A stretch of DNA of 64,000 bases from Ferriphaselus sp. R-1 (GCF_000746095.1 NZ_JQKP01000002.1:186001-250000); one strand, 5' to 3'. Counted from the stretch's first letter, positions 40,151-49,927 are shown. Translations and numbers: made by a program. The notes: generated by a model from the letters alone, not told the origin.

Positions 40151-40912
40151 TGAGTAATCCACGGTCAGCGGGGCGTGGTCGCTGAAGCGCTCAGCCTTGT
40201 AGATCGAGGTTGAGCGGGCGGTCTGGGCGATGCCGGGCGTAGCGATCTGGTAATCGATGCGCCAACCCACGTCCTTGGCCCAGGCCTGTCCGCGATTCGA
40301 CCACCAGGTGTAGGCTTCCAGCTCGGGATGCAACTGGCGGAACACATCGACAAAACCCACCGAGCCCAGCAGCTCGCTCATCCAGGCGCGCTCTTCCGGC
40401 AAGAAGCCGGAATTCTTCTTGTTGCCCTTCCAGTTCTTCAGGTCTTTCTCGGTGTGGGCGATGTTCCAGTCACCGCAGACGATGACCTCACGCCCGCTGT
40501 TTTTTAGCCGCACCATGTGTGGCATGAAGGCATCGAGAAACTTGAACTTCACCGCTTGTCGCTCTTCGCCACTGGAGCCGGACGGCAGATACAGCGACAC
40601 CACGCTGAGGTTGCCGAACTGCACTTCCAGATAGCGCCCCTCACAGTCGAACTCCGGGATGCCCAGACCCTCGATCACCGCATCCGGCACTTGCCGGGTG
40701 TAGATGCCGACACCGCTGTAGCCCTTCTTTTCGGCGTAGTGGTGAAAGCCGTGATAGCCCGCCGGGGCGAGCATGTCCGGAGTCATGTCAGCCGCTTGCG
40801 CCTTGAGCTCCTGCAAACAAACGAGGTCGGCATTCTGTTGCTCCAGCCAGGGCAGGAAGCCCTTGTTGAACGCGGAGCGGATGCCGTTGAGATTGGCGGT
40901 AATGATGCGCAT
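40118..40912 (-). CDS. xth: exodeoxyribonuclease III
   Basis: This is a 264-residue EEP-fold nuclease starting [14 protein letters not shown]. It has LQELKAQ with the metal-binding Glu, the [13 protein letters not shown] active site and the C-terminal [10 protein letters not shown] His. It acts as AP endonuclease and 3' exonuclease in base-excision repair. The start at 40912 has GGAG six bases upstream; the frame continues into the divergent pyrE region. Its transcript begins next to pyrE's, sharing a symmetric -10 region. Confidence 0.94.
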   Translation of the reverse strand: MRIITANLNGIRSAFNKGFLPWLEQQNADLVCLQELKAQAADMTPDMLAPAGYHGFHHYAEKKGYSGVGIYTRQVPDAVIEGLGIPEFDCEGRYLEVQFGNLSVVSLYLPSGSSGEERQAVKFKFLDAFMPHMVRLKNSGREVIVCGDWNIAHTEKDLKNWKGNKKNSGFLPEERAWMSELLGSVGFVDVFRQLHPELEAYTWWSNRGQAWAKDVGWRIDYQIATPGIAQTARSTSIYKAERFSDHAPLTVDYSSVLAHQGLEA

Positions 40913-40935
40913 GAGGTACTCCAAATGGAAGGCTG

Positions 40936-40949
40936 CCATTATAATGGCC
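40936..40949. promoter_or_regulatory. symmetric bidirectional -10 region, xth / pyrE
   Basis: GCCATTATAATGGC is a perfect 14-bp palindrome in the 61-bp gap between the divergent xth and pyrE genes. It contains TATAAT on both strands: plus 40940-40945 and minus 40938-40943. Each is placed for a transcript with a leader of about 20 bases. Neither side has a good -35. Confidence 0.5.
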
Positions 40950-40973
40950 TCCCCATCGTTCGCCGAGCCAACC

Positions 40974-41621
40974 ATGTCCCAGTTTCGCCAGGATTTCATC
41001 CGCTTCGCCATCAGCCAGAACGTGTTGCGTTTCGGTGAGTTCCAGACCAAGGCAGGGCGACTTTCACCCTACTTCTTCAATTCCGGTCTGTTTCAGGACG
41101 GTAGCGCCTTGCGCGAGCTCTCGCAGTTCTACGCGCAGGCCATTCTGGCCTCCGGTGTCGAGTTCGACATGCTGTTCGGCCCGGCCTACAAGGGCATCCC
41201 GCTGGCGGCAGGCACGGCCATCGCGCTGGCGGAACAAGGCCGCAACGTGCCTTACTGCTTCAATCGCAAGGAGGCCAAGGATCACGGCGAAGGTGGCACC
41301 ACGGTAGGCGCCAAGTTGCAGGGCCGGGTGCTCATCATTGACGACGTGATCTCTGCCGGCACTTCGGTGCGAGAATCCATCGACCTGATCCGTGCCGCCG
41401 GGGCGACCCCTTGCGCCGTGGTCATCGCACTGGACCGCATGGAGCGTGGCCAGGGCGAATTGTCCGCCGTACAGGAAGTTCAGCGCAGCTACGGCATCCC
41501 GGTGATCTCGATCGCTGCACTCGGCGATTTGCTCGGCTACTTGCAGGGTCAACCCGAGCTGCAGCAGAACCTGCATGCGGTACAAGCCTACCGCGACCGC
41601 TACGGAGTAGAAAATGACTAG
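40974..41621 (+). CDS. pyrE: orotate phosphoribosyltransferase
   Basis: This is a 215-residue type I phosphoribosyltransferase. [15 protein letters not shown] is the orotate region, and [17 protein letters not shown] is the PRPP-binding motif. It forms orotidine monophosphate in pyrimidine synthesis. The start at 40974 gives the normal family length; a longer frame reaches back into xth antisense. It overlaps the following DUF4124 gene by 8 bp. Confidence 0.96.
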   Translation: MSQFRQDFIRFAISQNVLRFGEFQTKAGRLSPYFFNSGLFQDGSALRELSQFYAQAILASGVEFDMLFGPAYKGIPLAAGTAIALAEQGRNVPYCFNRKEAKDHGEGGTTVGAKLQGRVLIIDDVISAGTSVRESIDLIRAAGATPCAVVIALDRMERGQGELSAVQEVQRSYGIPVISIAALGDLLGYLQGQPELQQNLHAVQAYRDRYGVEND

Positions 41622-42204
41622 CATCCGCCTGATCCCGGCTCTTGTTCTTGGCCTGCTCTTTACCTCGGCGATCGAGGCAAGGACTTTCAAATGGAAGGAT
41701 GAGAAAGGACGCACCCATTATGGCGAAACCATCCCGCCCGAATACGCGAACCGCAGCAGCGTAGAGCTGGACGAGAAGGGGCGCGTGATCAAGTCGCAGG
41801 AGGTGTTGACGGCGGAGGAGCGGCAGGCGCGTGAGGCCGAAAGCGCCAGGAAACGCAGCGCAGATGCCGCTGCACTGGATCAGCGCCGCCATGACCGCAT
41901 GCTGATCCAGAGCTATAGCAGCGAAGCCGAGATCGATGCCGCCCGCGAACGCAGCCTGAAGCAGGCCGAACTGTCACTCAAGGACACGCAGGATCGCCTC
42001 AAGGAGGCCCGCCAGAAACTGGACACCCGGTCCGCTCACGTAGCCCCTGGCCGATCACCTGCCCCGGAGCGTGTGGCCGATGAGACGCTGGTCGCCCAAC
42101 TGGAACAGGAGCTTGCGCATCGCCAAGCCGAGATCGCCGCCATCAAGGAGCGCGCCGAGTCAGACAAATTGCGTTACCGCGAGTTGACCGGGAAAAAACC
42201 ATGA
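41614..42204 (+). CDS. DUF4124-domain exported protein with coiled coil
   Basis: This is a 196-residue protein with a signal peptide ([17 protein letters not shown]) followed by the DUF4124 signature [20 protein letters not shown], then a long charged helical stretch ([23 protein letters not shown], to [21 protein letters not shown]) likely to be coiled coil. The role is unknown; related periplasmic proteins are widespread in Beta- and Gammaproteobacteria. It is coupled to pyrE upstream (8-bp overlap) and to the next gene (ATGA). Confidence 0.82.
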   Translation: MTSIRLIPALVLGLLFTSAIEARTFKWKDEKGRTHYGETIPPEYANRSSVELDEKGRVIKSQEVLTAEERQAREAESARKRSADAAALDQRRHDRMLIQSYSSEAEIDAARERSLKQAELSLKDTQDRLKEARQKLDTRSAHVAPGRSPAPERVADETLVAQLEQELAHRQAEIAAIKERAESDKLRYRELTGKKP

Positions 42205-42638
42205 GCCTGCTAGTGAACATCGTTATCGCCGACGAGGAAGACATCGAACTCATCGGCGAATCGCAGCATCCGGTGGAGGAGTGGAGCGGCATTCAGGCGC
42301 GCGACATCGACACCGGCAAGATCGCCACCCTGCATTGCCTGCTCACCGGCGACAGTTTCGAGGAGGCGCTTGCTTCCTATGAGCCCGACTATGTGGCGGG
42401 CGAGGACGGTGCCATCGTCATCCGCATCCCCGATGAGCTGGTCGAGAGACTGGCGTATCTGGACGAGGATGCGCTGGACAGCGTGGGGGTCGAGCTGGCC
42501 GCCACGGAAGAGTTCGAGCTGGCCGGTTGGCCGGCAGCGGAGGTGGCGACGCTGGTCGAAGAGCTTGCCGCGCTGGCCCAACAAGCCGATAGCAACGGCG
42601 AGGCGATGTTCGTCTGGATGCACCGGCTATTGACGTAA
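42201..42638 (+). CDS. hypothetical acidic protein
   Basis: This is a 145-residue, strongly acidic cytoplasmic protein (for example ADEEDIELIGESQHPVEEW and LAYLDEDALDSVGVELAATEEFE) that I do not recognise. It has no signal or membrane segment. It overlaps the DUF4124 gene by 4 bp and so belongs to the pyrE transcription unit. It ends 19 bp before the convergent ntrC stop. Confidence 0.75.
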   Translation: MSLLVNIVIADEEDIELIGESQHPVEEWSGIQARDIDTGKIATLHCLLTGDSFEEALASYEPDYVAGEDGAIVIRIPDELVERLAYLDEDALDSVGVELAATEEFELAGWPAAEVATLVEELAALAQQADSNGEAMFVWMHRLLT

Positions 42639-42657
42639 GCAAGCAGGTGCGTCGCCG

Positions 42658-44067
42658 CTAATCTTCCGCGCCATCCAGCTCCAGGCCCAACTCCTGCACT
42701 TTCCGGGTCAAGGTGTTCCTGCCCATGCCGAGCAGAACGGCGGCTTCGATCCGTCGACCGCCGGTATGGTGCAATGCGCCGGTGATCAGGATGCTCTCGA
42801 ACCTGCGCCCCAAAGTATCCAGCAGGTTCTGGTCACCACGCACCAGCGCCCGGGCCACCTCTTGAGCCAATGAGGCTCCCCAATCGGCATCGGCGACCAG
42901 CTCAGGGTCCCTGACGCTCTCTCGCCACTCGGGCGGCAGATCGGCGACCTCGACCTGCTGTGACGGGGTCATCACCGTGATCCAATGACACAGGTTCTCA
43001 AGCTGGCGGACGTTACCCGGGATCTCTTGCGCCATGAGATGCTGAAGCGCAGCATCACTCAGGTGCTTCTGTTCCACGCCCAGTTCACGCGCGCTCTTTT
43101 GCAGGAAATACTTGGCCAGCAGCGGGATATCCTCCCGACGCTCACGCAACGGCGGCAGACGCAAACGAATGACGTTGAGGCGGTGGAACAGGTCTTCGCG
43201 GAACAAGCCCTGCTTCACCCGCTCATCCAGATTTTGGTGCGTGGCCGCGATGATGCGCACATTGGCCTTGATCGGCTGATGACCACCGACGCGGTAATAG
43301 TTGCCGTCGGACAGCACGCGCAACAAGCGGGTCTGCAGCTCGGCGGGCATGTCGCCGATCTCATCCAGGAACAACGTGCCGCCAGCCGCTTCTTCAAAGC
43401 GCCCATGACGAGTCGCGGTCGCGCCGGTGAATGCGCCTCGCTCATGGCCGAACAGTTCGGACTCCAGCAGATCCTTGGGTATCGCCGCCGTGTTGAGCGC
43501 GATAAATGGCTTGTTGGCACGCGGGCTGTGCCGATGCAAGGCGCGCGCGACCAGCTCTTTGCCGGTACCTGACTCTCCATTGATAAGAACCGTCGCATGG
43601 GTTTGCGACAGCCGACCTATGGCGCGGAAAACCTCCTGCATGGCGGGGGCTTGTCCCAACATGTCCGGAGCGACCGGCGTTTCATCGATGGCCGCCTCGC
43701 CGCGCTGACTTTGCTCCATCGCCCGGCGGATCAGCTCGACGGCATGATTGATATCGAACGGTTTGGGTAGATATTCGAACGCCCCACCCTGAAATGCGGA
43801 GACGGCACTTTCCAGATCGGAGTAGGCCGTCATGATGATGACTGGCAACTGGGGAAACTGATCACGCAAGACTTGCAGCAACTCCAGACCCGAGCGTCCC
43901 GGCATCCGGATGTCGCTGACCACGACCTGGGGAACCCCGCCCGACAGGGCTTGCAGCGCCTCGTTCGCCGAGACGAAACTGCGAAATTCGATACCTTCAC
44001 GGGCCAGGGCTTTCTCCAACACCCAGCGGATGGAACGATCATCATCAATGATCCAAACGGGTTTCAT
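42658..44067 (-). CDS. ntrC: nitrogen regulation response regulator NtrC
   Basis: This is a 469-residue three-domain activator. The receiver has Asp52 (VVSDIRMPG). The AAA+ sigma-54 interaction domain has Walker [10 protein letters not shown] and the GAFTGA loop ([14 protein letters not shown]). The C-terminal Fis-type helix-turn-helix is [14 protein letters not shown]. It activates sigma-54 promoters under nitrogen limitation; glnA nearby carries a matching promoter and sites. It is cotranscribed after ntrB with a 9-bp gap. Confidence 0.96.
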   Translation of the reverse strand: MKPVWIIDDDRSIRWVLEKALAREGIEFRSFVSANEALQALSGGVPQVVVSDIRMPGRSGLELLQVLRDQFPQLPVIIMTAYSDLESAVSAFQGGAFEYLPKPFDINHAVELIRRAMEQSQRGEAAIDETPVAPDMLGQAPAMQEVFRAIGRLSQTHATVLINGESGTGKELVARALHRHSPRANKPFIALNTAAIPKDLLESELFGHERGAFTGATATRHGRFEEAAGGTLFLDEIGDMPAELQTRLLRVLSDGNYYRVGGHQPIKANVRIIAATHQNLDERVKQGLFREDLFHRLNVIRLRLPPLRERREDIPLLAKYFLQKSARELGVEQKHLSDAALQHLMAQEIPGNVRQLENLCHWITVMTPSQQVEVADLPPEWRESVRDPELVADADWGASLAQEVARALVRGDQNLLDTLGRRFESILITGALHHTGGRRIEAAVLLGMGRNTLTRKVQELGLELDGAED

Positions 44068-44076
44068 GCGCTTTCC

Positions 44077-45126
44077 TCAATCATGTTGCAGGGGCAAAAG
44101 TACGGTAAAACAGGTGCGTCCAGGCTCACTTTCCACCTCGATACAGCCTTGATGCTGGCTGACGAAATCCTGCGCCAAAGTAAGGCCCAAGCCGTGGCCA
44201 TCGGCGCGACCGGATACTAGCGGATAAAATATCTTGTCACGCAACTCCATCGGAATACCCGGACCATCATCAACGATCTGCACCAGCACGGCCAGACGAT
44301 GACGTTTGCGCATCAAAGTCACTTGGCGCGCGATGCGGGTACGCAACACGATACTGCCCTGCCCTTGCATGGCCTGGGCCGCATTACGCACTATGTTGAG
44401 CACAACCTGGATGAGCTGCTCCTTGTCGCCCCGCAGTTCCGGCAAGCTGGTATCGTAGTCCCTCCGTATCGCCAGTCCCTCGGGGAATTCGGCAAGAACC
44501 ACGCTGCGCACCCGCTCCAATACCTCATGGATGTTCAGTGCACTGAAATGGGGTACGGCCTGCGGTGTCAGCAACTTCTCCAGCAAAGAGCGCAGACGGT
44601 CCGCCTCCTGAATGATGACCTGGGTGTATTCCCGCAAACCCGGCTTATCCAGCTCCTGCTCCAGCAACTGGGCTGCGCCCCGGATACCTCCGAGCGGGTT
44701 CTTGATCTCGTGAGCCAGATTGCGCAGCAACAGGCGATTGGCCTGGGTCTGATCCAGCATCTGCTCTTCGCGAGCCAAGCGCAGCGGACGATCTATGGGA
44801 TGAAACTCCAGCAGGAGCTTGTAGTCCGGCTCATGCAACAAGGGTGTCACCACCGCCCGCAATTGCATCTTCGCGTGATTGGGCGCTCCGAGCGTCAGTT
44901 CGTGCTCGATGAAGCTGGCATTGCTGCTTACGGCATGCTGTATGGCAACGGCAAGTTGCTCAGTCTGAGTGAACGCGGCCTGAATCGGAGATCCCAGCAA
45001 CTGCTTGCGGCTGACATCGAAGAGATTCTCGGCTGCCGGATTGAGATAAGCGACGCGGGCCTGCCCATCCAGCAGCAAGATGGCGGTTGCGAGTTGCTCA
45101 AATGTGGGTATATGGCGATTCGACAT
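44077..45126 (-). CDS. ntrB: nitrogen regulation histidine kinase NtrB
   Basis: This is a 349-residue soluble kinase with an N-terminal PAS domain (LLLDGQARVAYLNPAAENLF), phosphoacceptor His139 (NLAHEIKNPLGG) and a C-terminal ATPase domain (VLNIVRNAAQAM, DDGPGIPMELRDKIF, GRADGHGLGLTLAQDFV). It phosphorylates NtrC when PII (not in this window) signals low nitrogen. Confidence 0.95.
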   Translation of the reverse strand: MSNRHIPTFEQLATAILLLDGQARVAYLNPAAENLFDVSRKQLLGSPIQAAFTQTEQLAVAIQHAVSSNASFIEHELTLGAPNHAKMQLRAVVTPLLHEPDYKLLLEFHPIDRPLRLAREEQMLDQTQANRLLLRNLAHEIKNPLGGIRGAAQLLEQELDKPGLREYTQVIIQEADRLRSLLEKLLTPQAVPHFSALNIHEVLERVRSVVLAEFPEGLAIRRDYDTSLPELRGDKEQLIQVVLNIVRNAAQAMQGQGSIVLRTRIARQVTLMRKRHRLAVLVQIVDDGPGIPMELRDKIFYPLVSGRADGHGLGLTLAQDFVSQHQGCIEVESEPGRTCFTVLLPLQHD

Positions 45127-45161
45127 GTCTTAATACCAAGCAGGAAGCATGCCACTCATGG

Positions 45162-45548
45162 TCATCTAAGATGGGCCAACTCTTTGTCGAGCGCTTCGAT
45201 GTTCTTTTCATGCAAAGTGACATCGGCCCGTCCGCCCGGCGAGGCAGGGAGCTTGGCTCGGGCTTCGTTCAATAGCCCCAACTCCGCGAGTCTTTCCTGT
45301 TCCAATATCTTGCGCCGGGTGTCATCGCGCCCTCGCTGGGTCTGGCCATCGATTTTGGGAAAGTCACTCGGGGCAGCAGGCCGGGCTGAGCCCGTGGTTC
45401 GTTGCACTCCCCCCAGATTGAGGCGCTTGGCTCCCTTCACAGGCGCGCTGGAGTATGTGACACGACCTTCAGCATCCACCGACTTGTAGATATCAGCCAT
45501 AGCCGGCAGACTCAACAGCAACCCCAGGCTCAAGCAGATTAATTTCAT
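45162..45548 (-). CDS. DUF4124-domain exported protein
   Basis: This is a 128-residue protein with a signal peptide (KLICLSLGLLLSLPAMA) and a DUF4124 core (DIYKSVDAEGRVTYSSAPV) followed by a Lys/Glu-rich helix. It is the second DUF4124 protein of the window, sharing the exported core plus charged helix layout of 41614-42204. It lies between the glnA terminator and ntrB, so it may be cotranscribed with ntrBC. The ATG at 45548 begins the signal peptide. The role is unknown. Confidence 0.8.
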   Translation of the reverse strand: MKLICLSLGLLLSLPAMADIYKSVDAEGRVTYSSAPVKGAKRLNLGGVQRTTGSARPAAPSDFPKIDGQTQRGRDDTRRKILEQERLAELGLLNEARAKLPASPGGRADVTLHEKNIEALDKELAHLR

Positions 45549-45594
45549 CGCGCTATCCGAAATCCGAAAATGGCTGTTGAAAGTATAACAGGCC

Positions 45595-45626
45595 AAAAAA
45601 CAGAAACGGGGCCGAAGCCCCGTTCC
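45595..45626 (-). terminator. glnA rho-independent terminator
   Basis: On the minus strand AACGGGGC-ttcg-GCCCCGTT (8-bp stem, stable UUCG tetraloop) is followed shortly by TTTTTT (45595-45600). It lies 20 bp after the glnA stop and is a textbook intrinsic terminator. Confidence 0.9.
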
Positions 45627-45645
45627 AACTGTGCCTGAGTATAGC

Positions 45646-47061
45646 TTACAGGCTGTAGTACATATCGAATTCCACCGGGTGGGTGGTCATGCGCATGCGG
45701 GTCACTTCGCCCATCTTCAGCTCGATGTAGGCATCGATGAAGTCGTTCGAGAACACGCCGCCACGGGTCAGGAATTCGCGATCCTTGTCCAGGGAAGCCA
45801 GCGCTTCGTCCAGCGAAGTACACACGGTCGGGATCAGTGCGTCTTCTTCCGGCGGCAGGTCGTACAGGTTCTTGTCTGCCGGGTCACCAGGATGGATCTT
45901 GTTCTGGATACCGTCCAGACCCGCCATCATCAGCGCGGCGAAGCACAGGTAGGGGTTGGCCGACGGATCTGGGAAGCGGGTCTCAATGCGGCGCGCCTTG
46001 TCGCTGGCAACGTGCGGAATGCGGATGGAAGCGGAACGGTTCTTTGCAGAGTAAGCCAGCTTGGTCGGCGCTTCGTAGTGCGGAACCAGACGCTTGTAAG
46101 AGTTGGTGCCGGGGTTGCAGATCGCGTTCAGCGCCTTGGCGTGCTTGATGATACCGCCGATGTAGTACAGCGCAGTCTCGGACAGACCGGCGTAACCATT
46201 GCCCGCGAAGGTGTTCTTGCCGTCTTTCCAGATCGACTGGTGCACGTGCATGCCGGAACCGTTGTCGCCAACGATGGGCTTGGGCATGAAAGTGGCCGTC
46301 TTGCCGTACTGGTGAGCGACGTTGAAAATCACGTACTTCTGAGCCTGGGTCTGGTCAGCGCGACGCACCAGAGTGTTGAACTTGGTGCCCAGTTCGCACT
46401 GGCCAGCAGTCGCCACTTCGTGGTGATGCACTTCCACTTCAATGCCGATATCTTCCAGCGCCAGACACATGGCGGCACGGATGTCGTTCAGGCTGTCAAC
46501 GGGAGGAACCGGGAAATAGCCGCCCTTAACAGCAGGACGGTGACCGGTGTTGCCGTGCTCGTACTTCTCGCCGGTGGACCAAGCGGCCTCTTCGGAGTCG
46601 ATCTTGCAGAAACAGCCGGACATGTCCGCACCCCAGCGCACGGAGTCGAAAATGAAGAACTCGGGTTCCGGACCGAAGTAGGCGGTATCGCCAATGCCGG
46701 TCGACTTCAGGTAGGCTTCAGCGCGCTTGGCGATGGAGCGTGGATCGCGGTCGTAGCCCTTGCCGTCGGACGGCTCGATCACGTCGCAGGTCAGCACCAG
46801 AGTGGTCTCGTCCATGAACGGATCGATGTAAGCAGAGTTCGGGTCCGGCAGCAGCAGCATGTCGGAAGCCTGGATGCCCTTCCAGCCAGCGATGGAGGAG
46901 CCATCAAAGGCATGGCCATCTTCGAACTTGTCGGCACCGAAATACTTGGCGGGCACGCCCACGTGCTGCTCCTTGCCACGGGTGTCGGTAAAACGCAGGT
47001 CAACGAACTTGACCTCATTATCTTTGAGTAACTGCATCACATCTGCTGCGGACTTGGACAT
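45646..47061 (-). CDS. glnA: glutamine synthetase, type I
   Basis: This is a 471-residue GSI-beta enzyme. [15 protein letters not shown] at the N-terminus, [11 protein letters not shown], the ATP/Glu region [14 protein letters not shown], and NLYDLPPEE, the segment around the adenylylation tyrosine, are present. It makes glutamine from glutamate and ammonia. The ATG at 47061 has GGGAGGAAG upstream; a longer frame to 47106 would start inside the leader. It has its own sigma-54 promoter and terminator, so it is not part of the ntrBC transcript. Confidence 0.97.
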   Translation of the reverse strand: MSKSAADVMQLLKDNEVKFVDLRFTDTRGKEQHVGVPAKYFGADKFEDGHAFDGSSIAGWKGIQASDMLLLPDPNSAYIDPFMDETTLVLTCDVIEPSDGKGYDRDPRSIAKRAEAYLKSTGIGDTAYFGPEPEFFIFDSVRWGADMSGCFCKIDSEEAAWSTGEKYEHGNTGHRPAVKGGYFPVPPVDSLNDIRAAMCLALEDIGIEVEVHHHEVATAGQCELGTKFNTLVRRADQTQAQKYVIFNVAHQYGKTATFMPKPIVGDNGSGMHVHQSIWKDGKNTFAGNGYAGLSETALYYIGGIIKHAKALNAICNPGTNSYKRLVPHYEAPTKLAYSAKNRSASIRIPHVASDKARRIETRFPDPSANPYLCFAALMMAGLDGIQNKIHPGDPADKNLYDLPPEEDALIPTVCTSLDEALASLDKDREFLTRGGVFSNDFIDAYIELKMGEVTRMRMTTHPVEFDMYYSL

Positions 47062-47112
47062 CACTTCCTCCCAAATAAAAACATCGAACAAAAATAACTG
47101 CGCCACATCTAG

Positions 47113-47128
47113 CAGGAAGCGTGCCTAC
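47113..47128 (-). promoter_or_regulatory. sigma-54 promoter of glnA
   Basis: The minus strand reads AGGCACG-CTTC-CTGCT: GG and GC are separated by exactly ten bases, and the match to TGGCACG-N4-TTGCW has two mismatches. Transcription would start near 47102, leaving a 40-base leader before the ATG at 47061. Confidence 0.7.
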
Positions 47129-47191
47129 GCTCGCCGCCCGGAATGGCGCATTCTGCCATATTCAACAAGGCAAAGGGCAATAATTGCACGC

Positions 47192-47236
47192 ACCATTCGC
47201 GAGCGCCGACACCGCCCATGCACCATTACGGGGCGG
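47192..47236 (-). promoter_or_regulatory. pair of NtrC-like enhancer sites upstream of glnA
   Basis: GCACC-N5-GGGGC (47222-47236) and GCACC-N5-CGAGC (47192-47206) resemble the NtrC consensus GCACC-N5-GGTGC, with one and two mismatches respectively. They are exactly 30 bp apart, about three helical turns, and centred about 97 and 127 bp upstream of the predicted start. The distal one overlaps the 3' end of the CDF gene. Confidence 0.5.
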
Positions 47237-48395
47237 CGCGATGGCGAATATCGATGGAGCGCAACCATGGGTCATCTGACGTGATTCTGGCGCACTTGTG
47301 CACCAGGTCGGCAAGCTCGTCGGAAGACATTCCGCTCTCGACCAGCATCTCCACATCCACCCGGCCGTCGAGATAGTGCAACACGACCGGGCTTTGCAAG
47401 GGTGCCGCACTACCCAAACGCTGGGCCAAGCGCTCCAGCAGCCGGTCACGACTGGGCAAATGGATATTGGGCTTGGCTTTCGAGTCATCCTCCGGATCGA
47501 TGTGCACCATGACATCCATCACATGATGGTTGCGCAGCACCCGCTGGCGAGCCGTTTCAGCGATATAGTGCCCCTCCGATACGCTGATCCTCGGGCCGAC
47601 GATGACATGCGCATCCACCAGCGCATGATCAGCCATCTTGCGAGTGCGCAACTCATGCAGACTGAGTACGCCCGGGGTGTCCAGCAAGGTTTGGCGAATG
47701 GCAGCGACCTCCTCCTCGTCCAATCCGGTATCAATCAACTCGGCCAGGGCCTCGCGCGCCAACTTTCCACCCATGTGGGCGATCATCACCCCCACCACCG
47801 CTGCGGCAAGCAGATCGAGAAAGGCGAATCCGAGCAAGTTGCCACCGATACCTGCGACTACGACCAACGACGAAGCCGCATCCGAGCGGGCATGCCAGGC
47901 ATTGGCCACCAACATCTGTGAGCGCACCCGCTTAGCCACCGCCAGCATGTAACGGAACATGCCCTCCTTGGCCGCCAGGGCCACCAGGGCCACCCAGAAA
48001 GTCAATGGATGCACTACCTGAACCTGCGCGGGGTGTTGCAGTCGCATCGCAGCCGCCACCAGCAAGGCAACGCCTAGAGCGGCAAGTAATGCCCCCAGAA
48101 TAAGGGTGGCTGCGGTTTCGATGCGGGCATGGCCGTACGGATGATTAGCATCTGCATGACGATTTCCCTGACGGTTGGCATAGAGCACCAACACATCCGA
48201 AAGTAGGTCAGACAAAGAGTGCAGCCCATCCGCCATCAGAGACTGGGATCGGCCAAAATACCCGGCGACGATCTGGAGTATCGTAAGCAACAGATTGATG
48301 ATGATGCTCACCCAAGTACTTTTCCGGGCGGCGGCAAAACGCTCCGGATGTTTGGGTTCAAACTCTTGGGCGGCTCCCTGGGTGTGATTTTTCAT
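47226..48395 (-). CDS. cation diffusion facilitator (CDF) transporter
   Basis: This is a 389-residue protein with six predicted TM helices and a cytoplasmic C-terminal domain. The metal-binding residues of TM2 (ADGLHSLSDLLSD) and TM5 (WHARSDAASS) follow the CDF H-x3-D and D-x3-D patterns. A His-containing C-terminal domain (HHVMDVMVHIDPEDD) is normal for the family. It exports Zn, Fe, Mn or Co; the metal is not evident. The ATG at 48395 is preferred over upstream codons. It is divergent from the rhodanese gene, with a 10-bp inverted repeat between them. Confidence 0.9.
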   Translation of the reverse strand: MKNHTQGAAQEFEPKHPERFAAARKSTWVSIIINLLLTILQIVAGYFGRSQSLMADGLHSLSDLLSDVLVLYANRQGNRHADANHPYGHARIETAATLILGALLAALGVALLVAAAMRLQHPAQVQVVHPLTFWVALVALAAKEGMFRYMLAVAKRVRSQMLVANAWHARSDAASSLVVVAGIGGNLLGFAFLDLLAAAVVGVMIAHMGGKLAREALAELIDTGLDEEEVAAIRQTLLDTPGVLSLHELRTRKMADHALVDAHVIVGPRISVSEGHYIAETARQRVLRNHHVMDVMVHIDPEDDSKAKPNIHLPSRDRLLERLAQRLGSAAPLQSPVVLHYLDGRVDVEMLVESGMSSDELADLVHKCARITSDDPWLRSIDIRHRAAP

Positions 48396-48408
48396 TCGGG
48401 ATGGGGTA

Positions 48409-48433
48409 GTATTCTGCGTCGGGCGCAGAATAC
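48409..48433. promoter_or_regulatory. 10-bp inverted repeat, candidate operator
   Basis: GTATTCTGCG-tcggg-CGCAGAATAC is a perfect 10-bp inverted repeat with a 5-bp spacer in the 76-bp gap between the divergent CDF and rhodanese genes. There is no T-run, so it is not a standard terminator. It would cover or adjoin both promoters. I do not recognise it as a known regulator's site. Confidence 0.55.
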
Positions 48434-48471
48434 CACTTGTATCACCATCATTGAATACGGATCGCACTCCC

Positions 48472-48924
48472 ATGGGAAATATCACCGAGATTTTGCAAAC
48501 TGCGCAGCAGCGCGCTCAGGAAATGGGGCTACCGTATCAAGGTGCACTAACCCCCGTCGAGACTTACGAGCTAATGAACTCCGCCCCCGAAGCCAAACTC
48601 GTCGATGTCCGCACCAGCGCGGAAAGGATCTGGGTCGGTCAAGTGCCCGGTGCAGTGGAGATGGAGTGGATGAGCTACCCCTCCATGAAGCTGAACCCGC
48701 ACTTTCTCTCCCAATTAGAACAGGAAGTTTCCAAGGAAGCTCTGGTCCTGTTCATTTGTCGTAGCGGACAGCGCTCCCATCATGCCGCCATCGCGGCCAC
48801 CAAGGCAGGCTACAGCAACTGCTTCAATGTCCTGGAAGGCTTCGAGGGCGACCTGAGTGACGAAGGCCATCGAAGTGTACTGAATGGTTGGAGAGCCCAC
48901 GGTTTGCCGTGGGAACAAACCTAG
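48472..48924 (+). CDS. rhodanese-domain protein
   Basis: This is a 150-residue single-domain rhodanese. The active-site loop is C96-RSGQRS ([14 protein letters not shown]), preceded by [20 protein letters not shown]. Such proteins carry sulfane sulfur as a Cys persulfide. An upstream TTG (48451) would add seven residues; I prefer the ATG at 48472. It is divergent from the CDF transporter. Confidence 0.87.
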   Translation: MGNITEILQTAQQRAQEMGLPYQGALTPVETYELMNSAPEAKLVDVRTSAERIWVGQVPGAVEMEWMSYPSMKLNPHFLSQLEQEVSKEALVLFICRSGQRSHHAAIAATKAGYSNCFNVLEGFEGDLSDEGHRSVLNGWRAHGLPWEQT

Positions 48925-49036
48925 TCGTTGCCGATCAGGGCGATGGCTATTCTCCTGTCGGAACATATCTAATGTTTTTGGCATATTTTCAATCATAATC
49001 TGGACAACTCACCCTCATTTGCGGCAAACTTCGCAC

Positions 49037-49471
49037 ATGAAGAATGTTCTCGTCCTGCATGGCCCAAACCTGAACCTGCTTGGCAGCCGCGAGCCCGGAG
49101 TGTACGGACGCGTCACGTTGAGCGAAATTGACCAAAATTTGGCTCAACTGGCCCAAAAGGCTGGTGCGCGCATCACCTCCTTCCAGAGTAACGCCGAAGC
49201 TGCTCTGATTGATCGCATCCACACTGCCAGACTGGACGGCACCGACTTCATCGTCATCAACCCTGCGGCATTCACGCACACTAGCGTCGCCTTGCGCGAC
49301 GCACTGGCTGCGGTGGCCATCCCCTTCATCGAGGTTCATCTGTCTAATGTGTTTGCTCGCGAAGCTTTCCGCCACGAATCCTATTTCTCGGACATCGCGG
49401 TTGGAGTCATCAGCGGCTTGGGCGCAATGGGCTATGAACTGGCCGTGCAATACGCACTGCAACAACCCTAG
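49037..49471 (+). CDS. aroQ: 3-dehydroquinate dehydratase, type II
   Basis: This is a 144-residue type II enzyme: [21 protein letters not shown] holds the catalytic Tyr loop, with [17 protein letters not shown] and [17 protein letters not shown] (catalytic His). It makes 3-dehydroshikimate in the shikimate pathway. It heads the aroQ-accB-accC-prmA group. The 112-bp gap upstream is AT-rich, with a CATAAT -10-like hexamer (48994-48999) but no clear -35. Confidence 0.95.
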   Translation: MKNVLVLHGPNLNLLGSREPGVYGRVTLSEIDQNLAQLAQKAGARITSFQSNAEAALIDRIHTARLDGTDFIVINPAAFTHTSVALRDALAAVAIPFIEVHLSNVFAREAFRHESYFSDIAVGVISGLGAMGYELAVQYALQQP

Positions 49472-49480
49472 GAGTCAATT

Positions 49481-49927
49481 ATGGATTTACGCAAACTGAA
49501 AGCATTGGTCGATCTGGTCGAAGGTTCCGGCATCGCCGAACTGGAGATCTCGGAAGGCGAAGAGCGTGTGCGCATCACCCGCACGGTCGCGACCAGCCAC
49601 CAGATGTACTCCGCTCCGCAACCTGTGGTCGCCGCTCCGGTACAAGTCACTGCTACTGTTGCGGCAGAGCCCCCCCAGGCAGCCACACCGGAAGGTCATA
49701 TAGTCAAGTCACCCATGGTCGGTACCTTCTACCGCTCTCCGTCCCCTGGTGCGAAGTCTTTTGTCGACATCGGGCAAAGTGTCAATGCTGGAGACACCTT
49801 GTGCATCATCGAAGCGATGAAGCTGCTCAACGAAATCGACTCTGACAAGGGCGGCGTGGTCAAGGCCATCCTGGTCGAGAACGGCCAGCCAGTGGAGTAT
49901 GGTCAACCCTTGTTCGTCATTGGTTAA
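49481..49927 (+). CDS. accB: acetyl-CoA carboxylase biotin carboxyl carrier protein
   Basis: This is a 148-residue BCCP. It has an N-terminal dimerisation part ([23 protein letters not shown]), an Ala/Pro/Val-rich linker and the biotinyl domain with Lys114 in EAMKLLNEI. It carries CO2 for the first step of fatty acid synthesis. It follows aroQ by 9 bp. Confidence 0.96.
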   Translation: MDLRKLKALVDLVEGSGIAELEISEGEERVRITRTVATSHQMYSAPQPVVAAPVQVTATVAAEPPQAATPEGHIVKSPMVGTFYRSPSPGAKSFVDIGQSVNAGDTLCIIEAMKLLNEIDSDKGGVVKAILVENGQPVEYGQPLFVIG

